DNA of 64,000 bases from Scybalocola_A sp900557175 (GTDB taxonomy: Bacteria; Bacillota; Clostridia; Lachnospirales; Lachnospiraceae). Below are positions 50,221-58,897 of this stretch, one piece after another. Position 1 is the first letter of the stretch; the number at the start of each line of letters is the position of its first letter. The notes under the pieces were generated by a model. The model searched no databases. It saw only the letters and a list, made by a program, of their open reading frames with translations, and was not told where the DNA came from. The DNA lies in assembly GCA_937890745.1 (NCBI GenBank), contig CALADH010000023.1:1-64000 (forward strand), written 5' to 3'. A program made the translations under genes and the position numbers.

Positions 50221-51324
50221 TTACTTTAATTTAAAAGTCACCTTTACAGGCTGATGATCCGAATAAGCAAACTCTGTATTAATGACCTCGCCGACAGCTT
50301 CGACATTGTCTGAAACAACAAAGCCGTCTACTGTCACTGTATAGCCGTAACCTTTTTCATAAGTCACATCAGCACCGCGGCAGCTTGGCACCTCCGACGC
50401 ATTTTCAGGAATGACAAATGAAAAACCTTCTGCCAAATGGCTGTCATCAAGCTGATATACCCAATCCGGTATCTGCTGCTGGGATTCAAATGTTTCTATC
50501 GTTCCTGCAATATCATGGTTCCAGTCGCCGCCGGCAACAACATAATTGCCTTTGGCATATTCTTCCGCAAAAACACCGTTTAACATTTCAAGCTGTTTTT
50601 TACGCATCTCGCCGCCTTTGTCATAAGCCGACATATGCAGTGAAATAAGCACAAGCTCTTTGCCATTGTCCACCGGCACACGGCTTACTGTAAAACAGCG
50701 GTCAAGGTCGAAAAACTTATCGACAAAGCTTGTAGATACCGGAAACTGACGCCGCATATTTTCCTTCAAATGGTATTTGCTCAAAGTCACAATACCGCTC
50801 TCAACACTGCCGTGAGGCTGTGTCAGCGGATAAAATAAATAAACGGAATGAAATGCGGACGTATAAACACTGCCGTAATCCGGCATTGCCTCACAAATCA
50901 TCTCATACTGATTGACGTCATAGCTTCTCGTCGCCTTTTTATCCACTTCCTCAATCATATAAAAATCACTGTCAAGCGCAGCCATCGTCTGAATTGCGCC
51001 CTCTGTATTTTTACGGGCATTTTCCTCACTGAAGGCTCTCGCCTCTGTGCCTGCCGTCTTCGTTCCGTCCTTCATCACGCCCGTATCCATAAAAAATGTA
51101 AATTCCGGCTCATATGCCCCAAAGCCGATATTGTAAGTGACCGCACTGTATTCTTCCCCGGCCTTAAGCGTTTCCTCACGGTTATTTTCCGTCTTAATTT
51201 CTGTAAAATCGTCAATTCTTTTATAATTGACCTGCAAATAAATGACATAGCCAACGACAACAAGTAACAGCGCCGCAATGATACCGAGCACTGTCCTCAA
51301 TACTATTTTTAGTTTCTTGTTCAT
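50221..51324 (-). CDS. Membrane-anchored endonuclease/exonuclease/phosphatase-fold protein
   Basis: 367 residues. An N-terminal membrane anchor (about 8-30, LRTVLGIIAALLLVVVGYVIYL) places the enzyme outside the membrane. EEP-fold motifs are present in order: VTYNIGFG, MIEEVDKKATRSY, LHMSAYDKGGEMRKKQL, GGDWNHDI and the final YSDHQPVKVTFKL, giving the metal and catalytic Asp/His residues. Possible activities are phosphodiesterase, nuclease or sphingomyelinase-like; none can be chosen. Its start overlaps the MATE gene stop (ATGA), so the two are co-transcribed. Confidence 0.82.
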   Translation of the reverse strand: MNKKLKIVLRTVLGIIAALLLVVVGYVIYLQVNYKRIDDFTEIKTENNREETLKAGEEYSAVTYNIGFGAYEPEFTFFMDTGVMKDGTKTAGTEARAFSEENARKNTEGAIQTMAALDSDFYMIEEVDKKATRSYDVNQYEMICEAMPDYGSVYTSAFHSVYLFYPLTQPHGSVESGIVTLSKYHLKENMRRQFPVSTSFVDKFFDLDRCFTVSRVPVDNGKELVLISLHMSAYDKGGEMRKKQLEMLNGVFAEEYAKGNYVVAGGDWNHDIAGTIETFESQQQIPDWVYQLDDSHLAEGFSFVIPENASEVPSCRGADVTYEKGYGYTVTVDGFVVSDNVEAVGEVINTEFAYSDHQPVKVTFKLK

Positions 51325-52661
51325 ACCTTAATCCTCCTGTAATAAATAATAAAAGCCACTGACGTAATGATCCATGTCAGCGGAAAGCAGAGCATCACCG
51401 CCCTTGTATCATGCCATACCGGAACAACAAAAGCAATCCATGCAATACGCATGACACAGACGCCCACACATGTAATAATCATCGGTACAAAAGCATTGCC
51501 CATCCCCCGGATGGCCCCCGACAATATTTCTGTACAGACATATGTAAAATAAAACGGCATAAGAAAACGTACCATAAAAACGCCTTCATCAACAACATTT
51601 GCATCCGGCGTAAACAGTCTGAATATATAACCGGCAAGCAAAATAAGAACGCCGCTTAATACAATGGCAATCCCCATACACATTGCCAAAGATACCCGCA
51701 CACTTTTGTGTACACGCTCATACTTTTGCGCGCCGAAATTCTGTCCGACAAAGGTTGTGACTGCCACCCCGAATGCCGCCAGCACCATCCAGAAAATACC
51801 GTCCATTTTTTCAAACACCGTCCATGCAGCCACCGTATTTGTGCCGAACGTATTAATACTCGTCTGAACGACAATATTGGCTGCATTGTACATGACAGAC
51901 TGCATTCCGGCAGGTATGCCGATACGGATAATCTTTGGAAGTATCTGACCGTCAAACCGGATTTCCCGGATATTGACCTTATAAGAACCGTCACTTCTCA
52001 AAAGTACAAGACAGACAAGCACTGCGCTGACAGCCTGCGACGTAATTGTCGCGATTCCCGCGCCGACAACGCCCCATTTGAAAACAACGACAAATAAAAG
52101 GTCGAGTATAATATTGATCAGGCATGCCGTCATAAGAAAATACAGAGGTCTTTTTGAATCGCCGACGGCTCTTAATATCCCTGTCCCGATATTATAAATA
52201 GCGGACGGAACCATTCCGAGAAAATAAATCCGTATGTACGTAACGGAATAGCCCATAATCTCCTCCGGTGTCTGCATCAGCTCAAGCAGCGGCCGGGCTG
52301 TGATAATGCCCGCAAGCATAAGAATAAGACCGCCCACAATCGCAAGCATCACTGCCGTGTGCACACTCTTTTTCACATGCTCATCTTCACCGGCACCGTA
52401 AAACTGGGAAATAACAACCGTCGCACCTGATGCCACGCCGACAAAAAAACCGACAAGTAAATTGATAAGTACACTTGTCGTTCCACCGACGGCTGCAAGC
52501 GCCTCCTTACCGACAAAATTGCCGACAATCATCGCATCCGCCATATTATAAAGCTGTTGAAAAAGACTGCCGAGCATAATCGGAAAAAAGAAAAATAAGA
52601 GCTGCTTCCATATCACGCCCTCCGTAATTTCATTGCGCACTTCTGTGTGCTTTCTCCCCAT
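51321..52661 (-). CDS. MATE-family efflux transporter
   Basis: 446 residues from the ATG at 52661 (AAAGGAGGCTTTGTG upstream); a longer frame to 52778 runs through the promoter and is rejected. Twelve membrane helices in two homologous halves: PIMLGSLFQQLYNMADAMIVGNFVGKEALAAVGGTTSVL in the first and AANIVVQTSINTFGTNTVAAWTVFEKMDG in the second. It exports cationic compounds against Na+ or H+. The promoter has a tandem 16-bp repeat just upstream, suggesting activation by a dedicated regulator encoded elsewhere. Confidence 0.9.
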   Translation of the reverse strand: MGRKHTEVRNEITEGVIWKQLLFFFFPIMLGSLFQQLYNMADAMIVGNFVGKEALAAVGGTTSVLINLLVGFFVGVASGATVVISQFYGAGEDEHVKKSVHTAVMLAIVGGLILMLAGIITARPLLELMQTPEEIMGYSVTYIRIYFLGMVPSAIYNIGTGILRAVGDSKRPLYFLMTACLINIILDLLFVVVFKWGVVGAGIATITSQAVSAVLVCLVLLRSDGSYKVNIREIRFDGQILPKIIRIGIPAGMQSVMYNAANIVVQTSINTFGTNTVAAWTVFEKMDGIFWMVLAAFGVAVTTFVGQNFGAQKYERVHKSVRVSLAMCMGIAIVLSGVLILLAGYIFRLFTPDANVVDEGVFMVRFLMPFYFTYVCTEILSGAIRGMGNAFVPMIITCVGVCVMRIAWIAFVVPVWHDTRAVMLCFPLTWIITSVAFIIYYRRIKV

Positions 52662-52689
52662 CACAAAGCCTCCTTTCAATGTAAGATAA

Positions 52690-52718
52690 ATTCTAGCAGA
52701 CAAGCTATATTTCGTCAA
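52690..52718 (-). promoter_or_regulatory. Promoter for the MATE transporter gene
   Basis: Minus-strand TTGACG (52713-52718), 17-bp spacer, TAGAAT (52690-52695), 28 bp before the start codon. Confidence 0.7.
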
Positions 52719-52730
52719 TCCATGACAGCA

Positions 52731-52761
52731 AAAATGCCCGATTTGTAAAATGCCCGATTTG
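52731..52761 (-). repeat. Tandem 16-bp direct repeat upstream of the MATE promoter
   Basis: AAAATGCCCGATTTG occurs at 52731-52745 and again at 52747-52761, separated by one T, a period of 16 bp (about one and a half helix turns). It lies 12 bp upstream of the -35 element, where an activator would bind. Confidence 0.75.
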
Positions 52762-52830
52762 AGTGTCGCAATTTGCACAAAAACTTTTTTGAATTTTTTT
52801 CATCTTTGTGAACACTTTTTTTAAGTGCTA

Positions 52831-52945
52831 TGCTATTATAATAGGCGTAACCCCCCCCCAATACATTATATAGTTTTTTGTTACACCCCATAAAACAAAA
52901 AATACCTTCTCCAAGAAAAGGCAGCGTTCGGTAGCTGCCTTTTTC
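52831..52945 (+). ncRNA. Candidate small RNA with C9 tract and its own terminator
   Basis: The 331-bp gap 52662-52992 contains, on the plus strand, an extended -10 (TGCTATTATAAT, 52831-52842). A transcript from about 52847 would begin with GTAAC followed by a run of nine C (52851-52859). GTTAC at 52880-52884 could close this first loop. A C/T-rich segment (CCTTCTCC) follows, and an intrinsic terminator at 52916-52945 ends it. No reading frame of note is present. Length is about 100 nt. C-rich loops are typical of small RNAs that bind ribosome binding sites. No named family recognised. Confidence 0.45.
52916..52945 (+). terminator. Terminator of the candidate small RNA
   Basis: GGCAGC (52920-52925) pairs with GCTGCC (52934-52939), extended by A-T pairs, followed by TTTTT on the plus strand. 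Confidence 0.75.
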
Positions 52946-52951
52946 CTTTTA

Positions 52952-52983
52952 CAAAAACAACGGCAGGAACAGGCGTTCCTGCC
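52952..52983 (-). terminator. Terminator of the GH13 glucosidase gene
   Basis: On the minus strand a perfect 9-bp stem (GGCAGGAAC with GTTCCTGCC, arms at 52962-52970 and 52975-52983) is followed by GTTGTTTTTGT. Confidence 0.85.
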
Positions 52984-52992
52984 ATTATCTTT

Positions 52993-54651
52993 TTATTTCA
53001 TATAAACTCTTGCCTCATAAGGCTTTAATTTAAGCGTATGCTCCAGCGCCCCTGAGTTTACATAATTCCCAATCAAAAGATTGTCACAGCCGGCAAATTT
53101 CTCCGGTATTTCAGCCTTTGCCGCCGCATCACTGTAATTACAGATGACTAAAAGCTGATGACCGTCAAGACTTCTCTCAAACATAAATACTTGTTCATCA
53201 TCCGGCATTAAAAGCTTATAACTGCCATATACAATAATATCATTTTCTTTTCTCAGGCGAATCAGTTTTCTGTAATAATTAAAAACAGAATCCTCATCAT
53301 CAAGCTGGGCCGCCGCATTAATTTCTTTATAATTCGGATTCACCTTAAGCCACGGTGTCCCCGATGTAAATCCGCCGTTTGCGCTGTCATCCCATTGCAT
53401 CGGTGTTCTCGCATTATCTCTGCCGATAAATTTCACACAGTCCATAAAACGCTCATGAGACATTTTGCCGCCGCCTACAAGATCATTATAGGCATTGATA
53501 ATTTCAATATCCTCATAATCACTCATATCTTCAAAATAAGCATTGGTCATGCCAAGCTCCTCACCCTGATAAATATAAGGTGTTCCCTGCATCATATGAA
53601 GGCTTGTCGCAAGCATTTTCGCCGATTCTGCACGGTATTCCTTATCATTGCCATAGCGTGAAACGGCGCGCGGCTGATCGTGGTTGTCCCAGTAAAGGCT
53701 GTTCCACGCCTCACCGGCAAGCTCTGTCTGCCATTTTGAAAAAATTCGTTTAATATCTGCAAGTGATGTCCGCTTATCTGTCCATTTTCCGAAAGGCCCA
53801 TCATTATTAACTTCATTAAGTTCAAACTGAAATACCATATTCAGCTCGCCTGCCTGCTCTCCGGCATAACGTTTTGCTTCCTCAATTGTCACACCGGCTG
53901 TCTCTCCGACAGTAATCAGATCATATTTTGACAAAACCTCACGGTTCATTTCCTGCAAATATTCATGGACATGCGGACCGTGACAAAACGGTGACGGTTT
54001 TCCGTCCTCGCAGTCCGGCAGTCCCGGCGCTTTTGAAATAAAGCTGATAACGTCCATTCTGAAGCCATCAATGCCCTTATCACACCACCATGACATCATA
54101 TCAAAAACTTCCTTGCGAAGGGCAGGATTATCCCAGTTTAAATCCGGCTGCTTCTTTGAAAACAAGTGCAAATAGTACATATCTGTTGTTTCATCATATT
54201 CCCACGCCGGTCCTGAAAATATGGAGCCCCAGTTATTTGGCAGACTGCCGTCTTTCTTTCCCTCACGCCATATGTAATAATCTCTGTACGGATTGTCCTT
54301 TGATTTTTTACTTTCCACAAACCATGAATGTTCGTCAGAAGAATGATTGACAACAAGATCCATCATAATTTTAATGCCCCGCTTATGCGCTTCGCAAAGC
54401 ATCTCGTCAAAATCCGCCATCGTTCCGAATTCTTTCATAATGCCGCGGTAATTGCTTATATCATAACCATTGTCATCATTTGGCGATTCATAAACCGGTG
54501 ACAGCCATATGACATCAATACCAAGTCTTTGTAAATAATCGAGCTTGCTTATAATACCCCGGATATCACCGACACCGTCGCCGTTGCTGTCACAAAAACT
54601 TCTCGGATAAATCTGATAAACAACACTTTCCTTCCACCATGCTCTTTTCAT
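52993..54651 (-). CDS. Alpha-glucosidase, GH13 oligo-1,6-glucosidase type
   Basis: 552 residues from the ATG at 54651 (AAAGGAGACAAACGT upstream). The (beta/alpha)8 GH13 motifs appear in order: DLVVNHSSDEH, GIDGFRMDVISF (nucleophile Asp), ITVGETAGVT (acid/base Glu) and YWDNHDQPR (third acid). The calcium-site sequence DSNGDGVGDIRG near residue 21 and WWKESVVYQIYPRSF are typical of subfamily 31. It cleaves isomaltose-type and short alpha-glucosides inside the cell (no signal peptide). It is divergent from an AraC-type regulator gene, which probably controls it. Confidence 0.92.
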   Translation of the reverse strand: MKRAWWKESVVYQIYPRSFCDSNGDGVGDIRGIISKLDYLQRLGIDVIWLSPVYESPNDDNGYDISNYRGIMKEFGTMADFDEMLCEAHKRGIKIMMDLVVNHSSDEHSWFVESKKSKDNPYRDYYIWREGKKDGSLPNNWGSIFSGPAWEYDETTDMYYLHLFSKKQPDLNWDNPALRKEVFDMMSWWCDKGIDGFRMDVISFISKAPGLPDCEDGKPSPFCHGPHVHEYLQEMNREVLSKYDLITVGETAGVTIEEAKRYAGEQAGELNMVFQFELNEVNNDGPFGKWTDKRTSLADIKRIFSKWQTELAGEAWNSLYWDNHDQPRAVSRYGNDKEYRAESAKMLATSLHMMQGTPYIYQGEELGMTNAYFEDMSDYEDIEIINAYNDLVGGGKMSHERFMDCVKFIGRDNARTPMQWDDSANGGFTSGTPWLKVNPNYKEINAAAQLDDEDSVFNYYRKLIRLRKENDIIVYGSYKLLMPDDEQVFMFERSLDGHQLLVICNYSDAAAKAEIPEKFAGCDNLLIGNYVNSGALEHTLKLKPYEARVYMK

Positions 54652-54795
54652 ACGTTTGTCTCCTTTCACAATAGGTCTTTACTTTTTATCAATAGTATAA
54701 TAACATGATATCAGGAGATTTTCTTATAAAAACCGATACAAAACTAACACAAAAATTGTATTTTTCGGCATATACAATGATTAAAGGAGCATCTT

Positions 54796-55689
54796 ATGAA
54801 CATCGAAGAAACTAAAATATCCCAATACAAGGAGCCTGTGACACACCGGGAAGGTCTCATTCCGATGACTTATCATTTCGTGGATTATGAGAAAAATACG
54901 ACAGGTTTTCCGATGCACTGGCACGAGGAGTTTGAAATCGGTCTTGTCACCTCAGGTGACGGTACATACCGTATTAACGGCGCCGATTATCACATATCCG
55001 GGAAAGATTTGATGATTATATCGCCAAAAACGCTGCATTCCGGCGGCACAGGCAATCAGACGATGTCCACCGACAGCTTTGTTTTTCATCTCGGATTTTT
55101 GTGTTCAATCATCCCTGACAGCACAACGATCAATTATTTTAATCCGATTATCAATGGCAAAATCTTATTTAAGCCTGTGATTTCACCGTCACATCCCGGC
55201 CATGCCGAGCTTTTGGACTGTTTTTTGCAGCTCAAGGAATGTCACCGGGCAAAGCCTCTTTATTATGAATTTAAGCTTAAAGAACTGCTTCTGCATTTTT
55301 TTTATCTGCTTTTTAAATATCGCTGTATTACCGAGCAGAAAAAGCCGAGTGTCATTCACGAAAATGAAGAAAAAACAAGAATGATCCTTGCTTATCTTGC
55401 AGAGCATTTTGACGAAGAAATTACAATTGAGCAGCTTGCGGATATGGCCGGATTTTCCGCCTGCCACTTTATGAATACTTTTAAAAAGTACGTCGGTATT
55501 CCATGCAATAAGTATATTAATCATTTAAGACTTGATAATGCGGCAAAACGTCTGACTGAGACAAATGATTCTATTATGAATATTGCCACATCCGTCGGCT
55601 ATAATAACGTCTCCTACTTTAACCGGGCATTTAAAAGCTACTTCGGCACAACACCGAAAGATTACCGCGGTGCAAACTGGTACCTTTAA
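54796..55689 (+). CDS. AraC-family regulator with cupin sensor domain
   Basis: 297 residues. The N-terminal cupin (about 20-150) has MHWHEEFEIGLVTSGDGTYRINGADYHISGKDLMIISPKTLHSGG, a likely sugar-binding pocket. The C-terminal double helix-turn-helix (about 195-295) has ITIEQLADMAGFSACHFMNTFKKYVG and the signature IMNIATSVGYNNVSYFNRAFKSYFGTTPKDYR. Divergent from the GH13 glucosidase gene across 144 bp, so it likely activates that gene in response to an alpha-glucoside. RBS AAAGGAGCATCTT. Confidence 0.9.
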   Translation: MNIEETKISQYKEPVTHREGLIPMTYHFVDYEKNTTGFPMHWHEEFEIGLVTSGDGTYRINGADYHISGKDLMIISPKTLHSGGTGNQTMSTDSFVFHLGFLCSIIPDSTTINYFNPIINGKILFKPVISPSHPGHAELLDCFLQLKECHRAKPLYYEFKLKELLLHFFYLLFKYRCITEQKKPSVIHENEEKTRMILAYLAEHFDEEITIEQLADMAGFSACHFMNTFKKYVGIPCNKYINHLRLDNAAKRLTETNDSIMNIATSVGYNNVSYFNRAFKSYFGTTPKDYRGANWYL

Positions 55690-55767
55690 TATATCAAAAT
55701 CTGGCAGTTTCAAAGATGACAGTTTTAGTTTATGATGATACTAGTTCAAAATATTGGAGGGTTACAA

Positions 55768-56313
55768 ATGAATAAGACACATTCGATTGAAAAAACGCGT
55801 ATTGACGCGCGGCACATGGCTGTCTCAGCACTCGGCATGGCGCTTGTATGTCTGCTGACAATGGTTGTCCACATTCCGCTTCCGGCGGAGGGCTATGCCC
55901 ACTTAGGCAACTTCCCGATTTTTCTTTTCGCCGCTTTTTTCGGACCTTTTACAGGTTTTCTTGCCGGTGGTGTCGGTTCTGCCATGGCCGATATTTTATC
56001 AGGCTTTGGCCACTGGGCACTGCCGACGCTCATCATTAAAGGCATGATGGGTGTGCTCATCGGACTGATCGCCAAAAATAAGCAATGTACGATTAAAATG
56101 GGGTCTGCAAGAACTTTCCTTGCCTGTTTTGCCGGCCTCATTGAAATGATTGTCGGCTATACCATTGCCGGCGCAATCATGAGCGGCAATATCATTACCG
56201 GCATCGCCGCCATTCCCGGTTATATCGGCGAAGGCGTTCTTGGCATCCTGCTGTTTTATATCGCAGGCGGCGCTCTTAACGCTTCCGGCATTTTAAAAAT
56301 TTTTAAAGACTAA
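55768..56313 (+). CDS. ECF transporter S component, probable vitamin B6 or HMP type
   Basis: 181 residues from the ATG at 55768 (TTGGAGGGTTACAA upstream). About six membrane helices in the S-component pattern: MAVSALGMALVCLLTMVVHIPLP, GYAHLGNFPIFLFAAFFGPFTGFLAGGVGSAMADILSGFGHWALPTLIIKGMMGVLIGL. It binds the vitamin and works with a shared energising module (EcfAA'T), which is not in the window. Only 25 bp separate it from a pyridoxal/pyridoxamine kinase gene, so a vitamin B6 substrate is the best guess; the thiamin precursor HMP is an alternative. Confidence 0.85.
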   Translation: MNKTHSIEKTRIDARHMAVSALGMALVCLLTMVVHIPLPAEGYAHLGNFPIFLFAAFFGPFTGFLAGGVGSAMADILSGFGHWALPTLIIKGMMGVLIGLIAKNKQCTIKMGSARTFLACFAGLIEMIVGYTIAGAIMSGNIITGIAAIPGYIGEGVLGILLFYIAGGALNASGILKIFKD

Positions 56314-56338
56314 TTTTTACCGAAACGAGGTTTACTTC

Positions 56339-57178
56339 ATGACAACGCAATCTGAACATAATCATCAGAAAAAAATTGCTGTAATTAATGATTTTTCAGG
56401 TTTTGGCCGCTGCTCTCTGGCAGTGGCTTTACCTGTGATTTCGGCGCTGAAAGTTCAGTGCTGTCCTGTACCGACATCTATTTTTTCAAATCATACCGGC
56501 TTTCCGTCTTACTTTTTTGACGATTATACAGAAAAAATGCCGGCATACATCGCCCAGTGGAAAAAGCTCGGTCTTTCCTTTAACGGTATTGCCAGCGGCT
56601 TTTTAGGCTCAAAGGCGCAGATTGAAATTGTCACAGATTTTTTCCGCGACTTTAAAACCGATGACAATATCATTATTGTCGATCCTGTCATGGGCGATTA
56701 CGGCAAACCGTACAAAACATATACAGACGAAATGTGCGCCGAGATGAAAAAGCTGATCCGATTTGCCGACATTATTACACCAAACCTGACAGAAGCCTGT
56801 ATTTTAACAGATACACCGTTTACCGAAAATATGAAACGCCGGGATATCTTTAAAATGGGAGAGGCATTGCTTCTTTCCGGTCCTTCAAAAGTTGTCATCA
56901 GCGGTATTGTCGAAGGCAGCTTTATCACAAACTTTTGTTTTGAAAAAGGACAGACGCCAAAAATCCACCGTACAAAAAAAGTCGGCACCCAGCGCTCCGG
57001 CACCGGCGATATTTTTTCATCCATTATCGCTGCCGATGCCATCAACGATATTCCGTTTGAACAATCCGTCAAAAAGGCTGCCGAATTTATAAAAAAATGT
57101 CTTTTAAAATCAATTGAGCTTAATATCCCTCTGACAGACGGCGTCTGCTTTGAGGAAGTACTTCACACATTGCATTAA
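56339..57178 (+). CDS. pdxY: Pyridoxamine/pyridoxal kinase
   Basis: 279 residues of the ribokinase fold. The PdxK/PdxY features are INDFSGFGRCSLAVALPVISALKVQCCPVPTSIFSNHTGF, VDPVMGDYGKPYKTYT, TPNLTEACILT and the catalytic RSGTGDIFSSII (Asp base). It phosphorylates B6 vitamers to trap and activate them. Placed between an S component and a radical SAM gene (12 bp downstream) on one message. RBS ACGAGG. Confidence 0.88.
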   Translation: MTTQSEHNHQKKIAVINDFSGFGRCSLAVALPVISALKVQCCPVPTSIFSNHTGFPSYFFDDYTEKMPAYIAQWKKLGLSFNGIASGFLGSKAQIEIVTDFFRDFKTDDNIIIVDPVMGDYGKPYKTYTDEMCAEMKKLIRFADIITPNLTEACILTDTPFTENMKRRDIFKMGEALLLSGPSKVVISGIVEGSFITNFCFEKGQTPKIHRTKKVGTQRSGTGDIFSSIIAADAINDIPFEQSVKKAAEFIKKCLLKSIELNIPLTDGVCFEEVLHTLH

Positions 57179-57190
57179 GGAGGCAATACA

Positions 57191-57793
57191 ATGACCATTT
57201 TATACAAAGTTCACAACAATCTTTATGTCAACCTTACAAACAAATGTCCATGCGCATGCACCTTCTGCCTGCGTCAGACAAGAGATGCCATGGATAATTC
57301 CGGCCCACTTTGGCTTTCTCACGAGCCGACAGCCGCCGAAGTGATTACTGAATTTAAACATTTTAACTTATCTGAGTTTGATGAAATTGTTTTCTGTGGT
57401 TTCGGTGAACCGACGGAAGCGCTGCCTGTACTTCTTGAAGTTGCATCTTATTTAAAAGCGCATTACCCAAACCCGCTGCGTATCAACACAAACGGACTTG
57501 GCAATTTAATCCACGGCAAAAATATTGCACCGCTCTTTAAAGGCCTGATTGATACGATATCAATCAGTTTAAATACGCCTGACGCCGATGAATACCATAA
57601 GCTTGTCCGCAGCAAATTCGGCGCACAATCATTTCAGTCAATGCTTGATTTTGCAAAGGAATGTACGAAATATATTCCAAACGTTGTAATGACAACTGTA
57701 GAAACGACAATTACTAAAGATGAGGAAGCCCAGTGTGCCAAAATATGTGACACGCTCGGCGTAAAATACAGAATCCGCCCATGGGAAGATTAA
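57191..57793 (+). CDS. Radical SAM protein, TatD-associated type
   Basis: 200 residues, a minimal radical SAM enzyme. The N-terminal cluster motif is C-x3-C-x2-C in NKCPCACTFCLRQTRD. FCGFGEPTEALPVLLEVASYL and RINTNGLGNLIHGKNIAP follow, then DTISISLNTPDADEYHKL. This is the short family often fused to or beside TatD nucleases; no TatD gene is nearby here. The substrate is unknown. It is the last gene of the B6 unit and ends 7 bp before a strong terminator. RBS AAGGAGGC. Confidence 0.85.
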   Translation: MTILYKVHNNLYVNLTNKCPCACTFCLRQTRDAMDNSGPLWLSHEPTAAEVITEFKHFNLSEFDEIVFCGFGEPTEALPVLLEVASYLKAHYPNPLRINTNGLGNLIHGKNIAPLFKGLIDTISISLNTPDADEYHKLVRSKFGAQSFQSMLDFAKECTKYIPNVVMTTVETTITKDEEAQCAKICDTLGVKYRIRPWED

Positions 57794-57799
57794 AAATCA

Positions 57800-57832
57800 T
57801 TTTGGGGCAGGCTCACCGCCTGCCCCATTTTT
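57800..57832. terminator. Bidirectional terminator after the radical SAM gene
   Basis: GGGGCAGGC (57804-57812) pairs with GCCTGCCCC (57818-57826), 5-nt loop, followed by ATTTTTC; the stop codon of the convergent transporter gene follows at once. Confidence 0.9.
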
Positions 57833-58744
57833 CTATACTTTTTTCTTTTCACTTTTTGACGGAAGCTGTGCTAAAATAATCGCTGCAAACATAAGCACGC
57901 ATCCAAAAATTTCTTTAACTGTCAATGTCTGATGAAGAATCACCCATCCTGCAAGTACTGAAAATACGGATTCAAGACTCAAAACAAGCGAAGCCACTGT
58001 CGGATCGGTGTCCTTTTGAGCTACAACCTGAAGTGTATAGGCAACACCACAGGATAGCACACCGGCATAAAGCACTGGGAGCCATGCCGCTGTAAGGTCA
58101 GCAAATGCCGGCTTCTCAATAATCAGTGTCGGCACAAGTAAAATCACGCCTGCCGTAAAAAACTGGACACATGACATCTTCACCGGATCTGTCTGCGGCG
58201 AAAAGTGATCAATCAATAAAATGTGGATAGAAAATCCGAACGCGCATATAAGGACAAGCAAGTCACCCTGACTGAGGCTTAAAGTGCCTGACATGCAAAG
58301 CAGATAAAGACCGATGACAGCGATCACAACGCTGATCCATATTTTAATGCCAACCTTTCTTTTAAGGAAAATCCCTAAAAGCGGCACAATGATGATATAC
58401 ATCGCTGTAATAAATCCGGCTTTGCCGACAGTCGTATATTTAATACCAAACTGCTGCAATGTTGCCGCCACGCAGAGCGCAATACCGCAGAGTATGCCGC
58501 CGATGATCATCATCTTCTTACTCTTTGCATCCATCTTCTCTTTCTTTCCGGTACTCTTTTCTTTCATCTTATCCAAAAAGAAAATACACGGAATAAGTAC
58601 CGTACCTCCGATAAGCATACGGACACAATTAAATGTATTCGGTCCGACATACTTCATGCCTTCACTTTGCGCCACAAAAGCAACGCCCCATATGAACGCA
58701 GTAAGCACAAGCAGCAATGTGCCTCTTAATTCTTTCTTCTTCAT
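57833..58744 (-). CDS. DMT-superfamily (EamA) transporter
   Basis: 303 residues from the ATG at 58744 (AGGAGGGGCAGCTTT upstream). Ten membrane helices in two EamA repeats. The first begins LLLVLTAFIWGVAFVAQSEGMKYVGPNTFNCVRMLIGG and the second has ADLTAAWLPVLYAGVLSCGVAYTLQVVAQKDTDPTVASLVLSLESVFSVLAGW. A Lys/Met-rich loop (about residues 59-78) separates the helices of the first half. The substrate (metabolite or drug export) is unknown. Single gene. Confidence 0.9.
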   Translation of the reverse strand: MKKKELRGTLLLVLTAFIWGVAFVAQSEGMKYVGPNTFNCVRMLIGGTVLIPCIFFLDKMKEKSTGKKEKMDAKSKKMMIIGGILCGIALCVAATLQQFGIKYTTVGKAGFITAMYIIIVPLLGIFLKRKVGIKIWISVVIAVIGLYLLCMSGTLSLSQGDLLVLICAFGFSIHILLIDHFSPQTDPVKMSCVQFFTAGVILLVPTLIIEKPAFADLTAAWLPVLYAGVLSCGVAYTLQVVAQKDTDPTVASLVLSLESVFSVLAGWVILHQTLTVKEIFGCVLMFAAIILAQLPSKSEKKKV

Positions 58745-58827
58745 AAAGCTGCCCCTCCTGAAAATTCTTACATGAGCAGCGCCGGATTTTGGCACTGTCA
58801 TCTTCTTTCATTATATATGAAACTCAC

Positions 58828-58866
58828 AAAAAAAGGAACCCCCGAACATAAAATTTCGGAGATTCC
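58828..58866 (-). terminator. Terminator of the NatAB-type ABC genes
   Basis: Minus-strand GGAATCTCCGAA (58866-58855) pairs with TTCGGGGGTTCC (58846-58835), 12 bp with two G-U pairs, then seven U residues. Confidence 0.8.
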
Positions 58867-58897
58867 GCCAAATCATTATTCCGATATGAAATTATAA

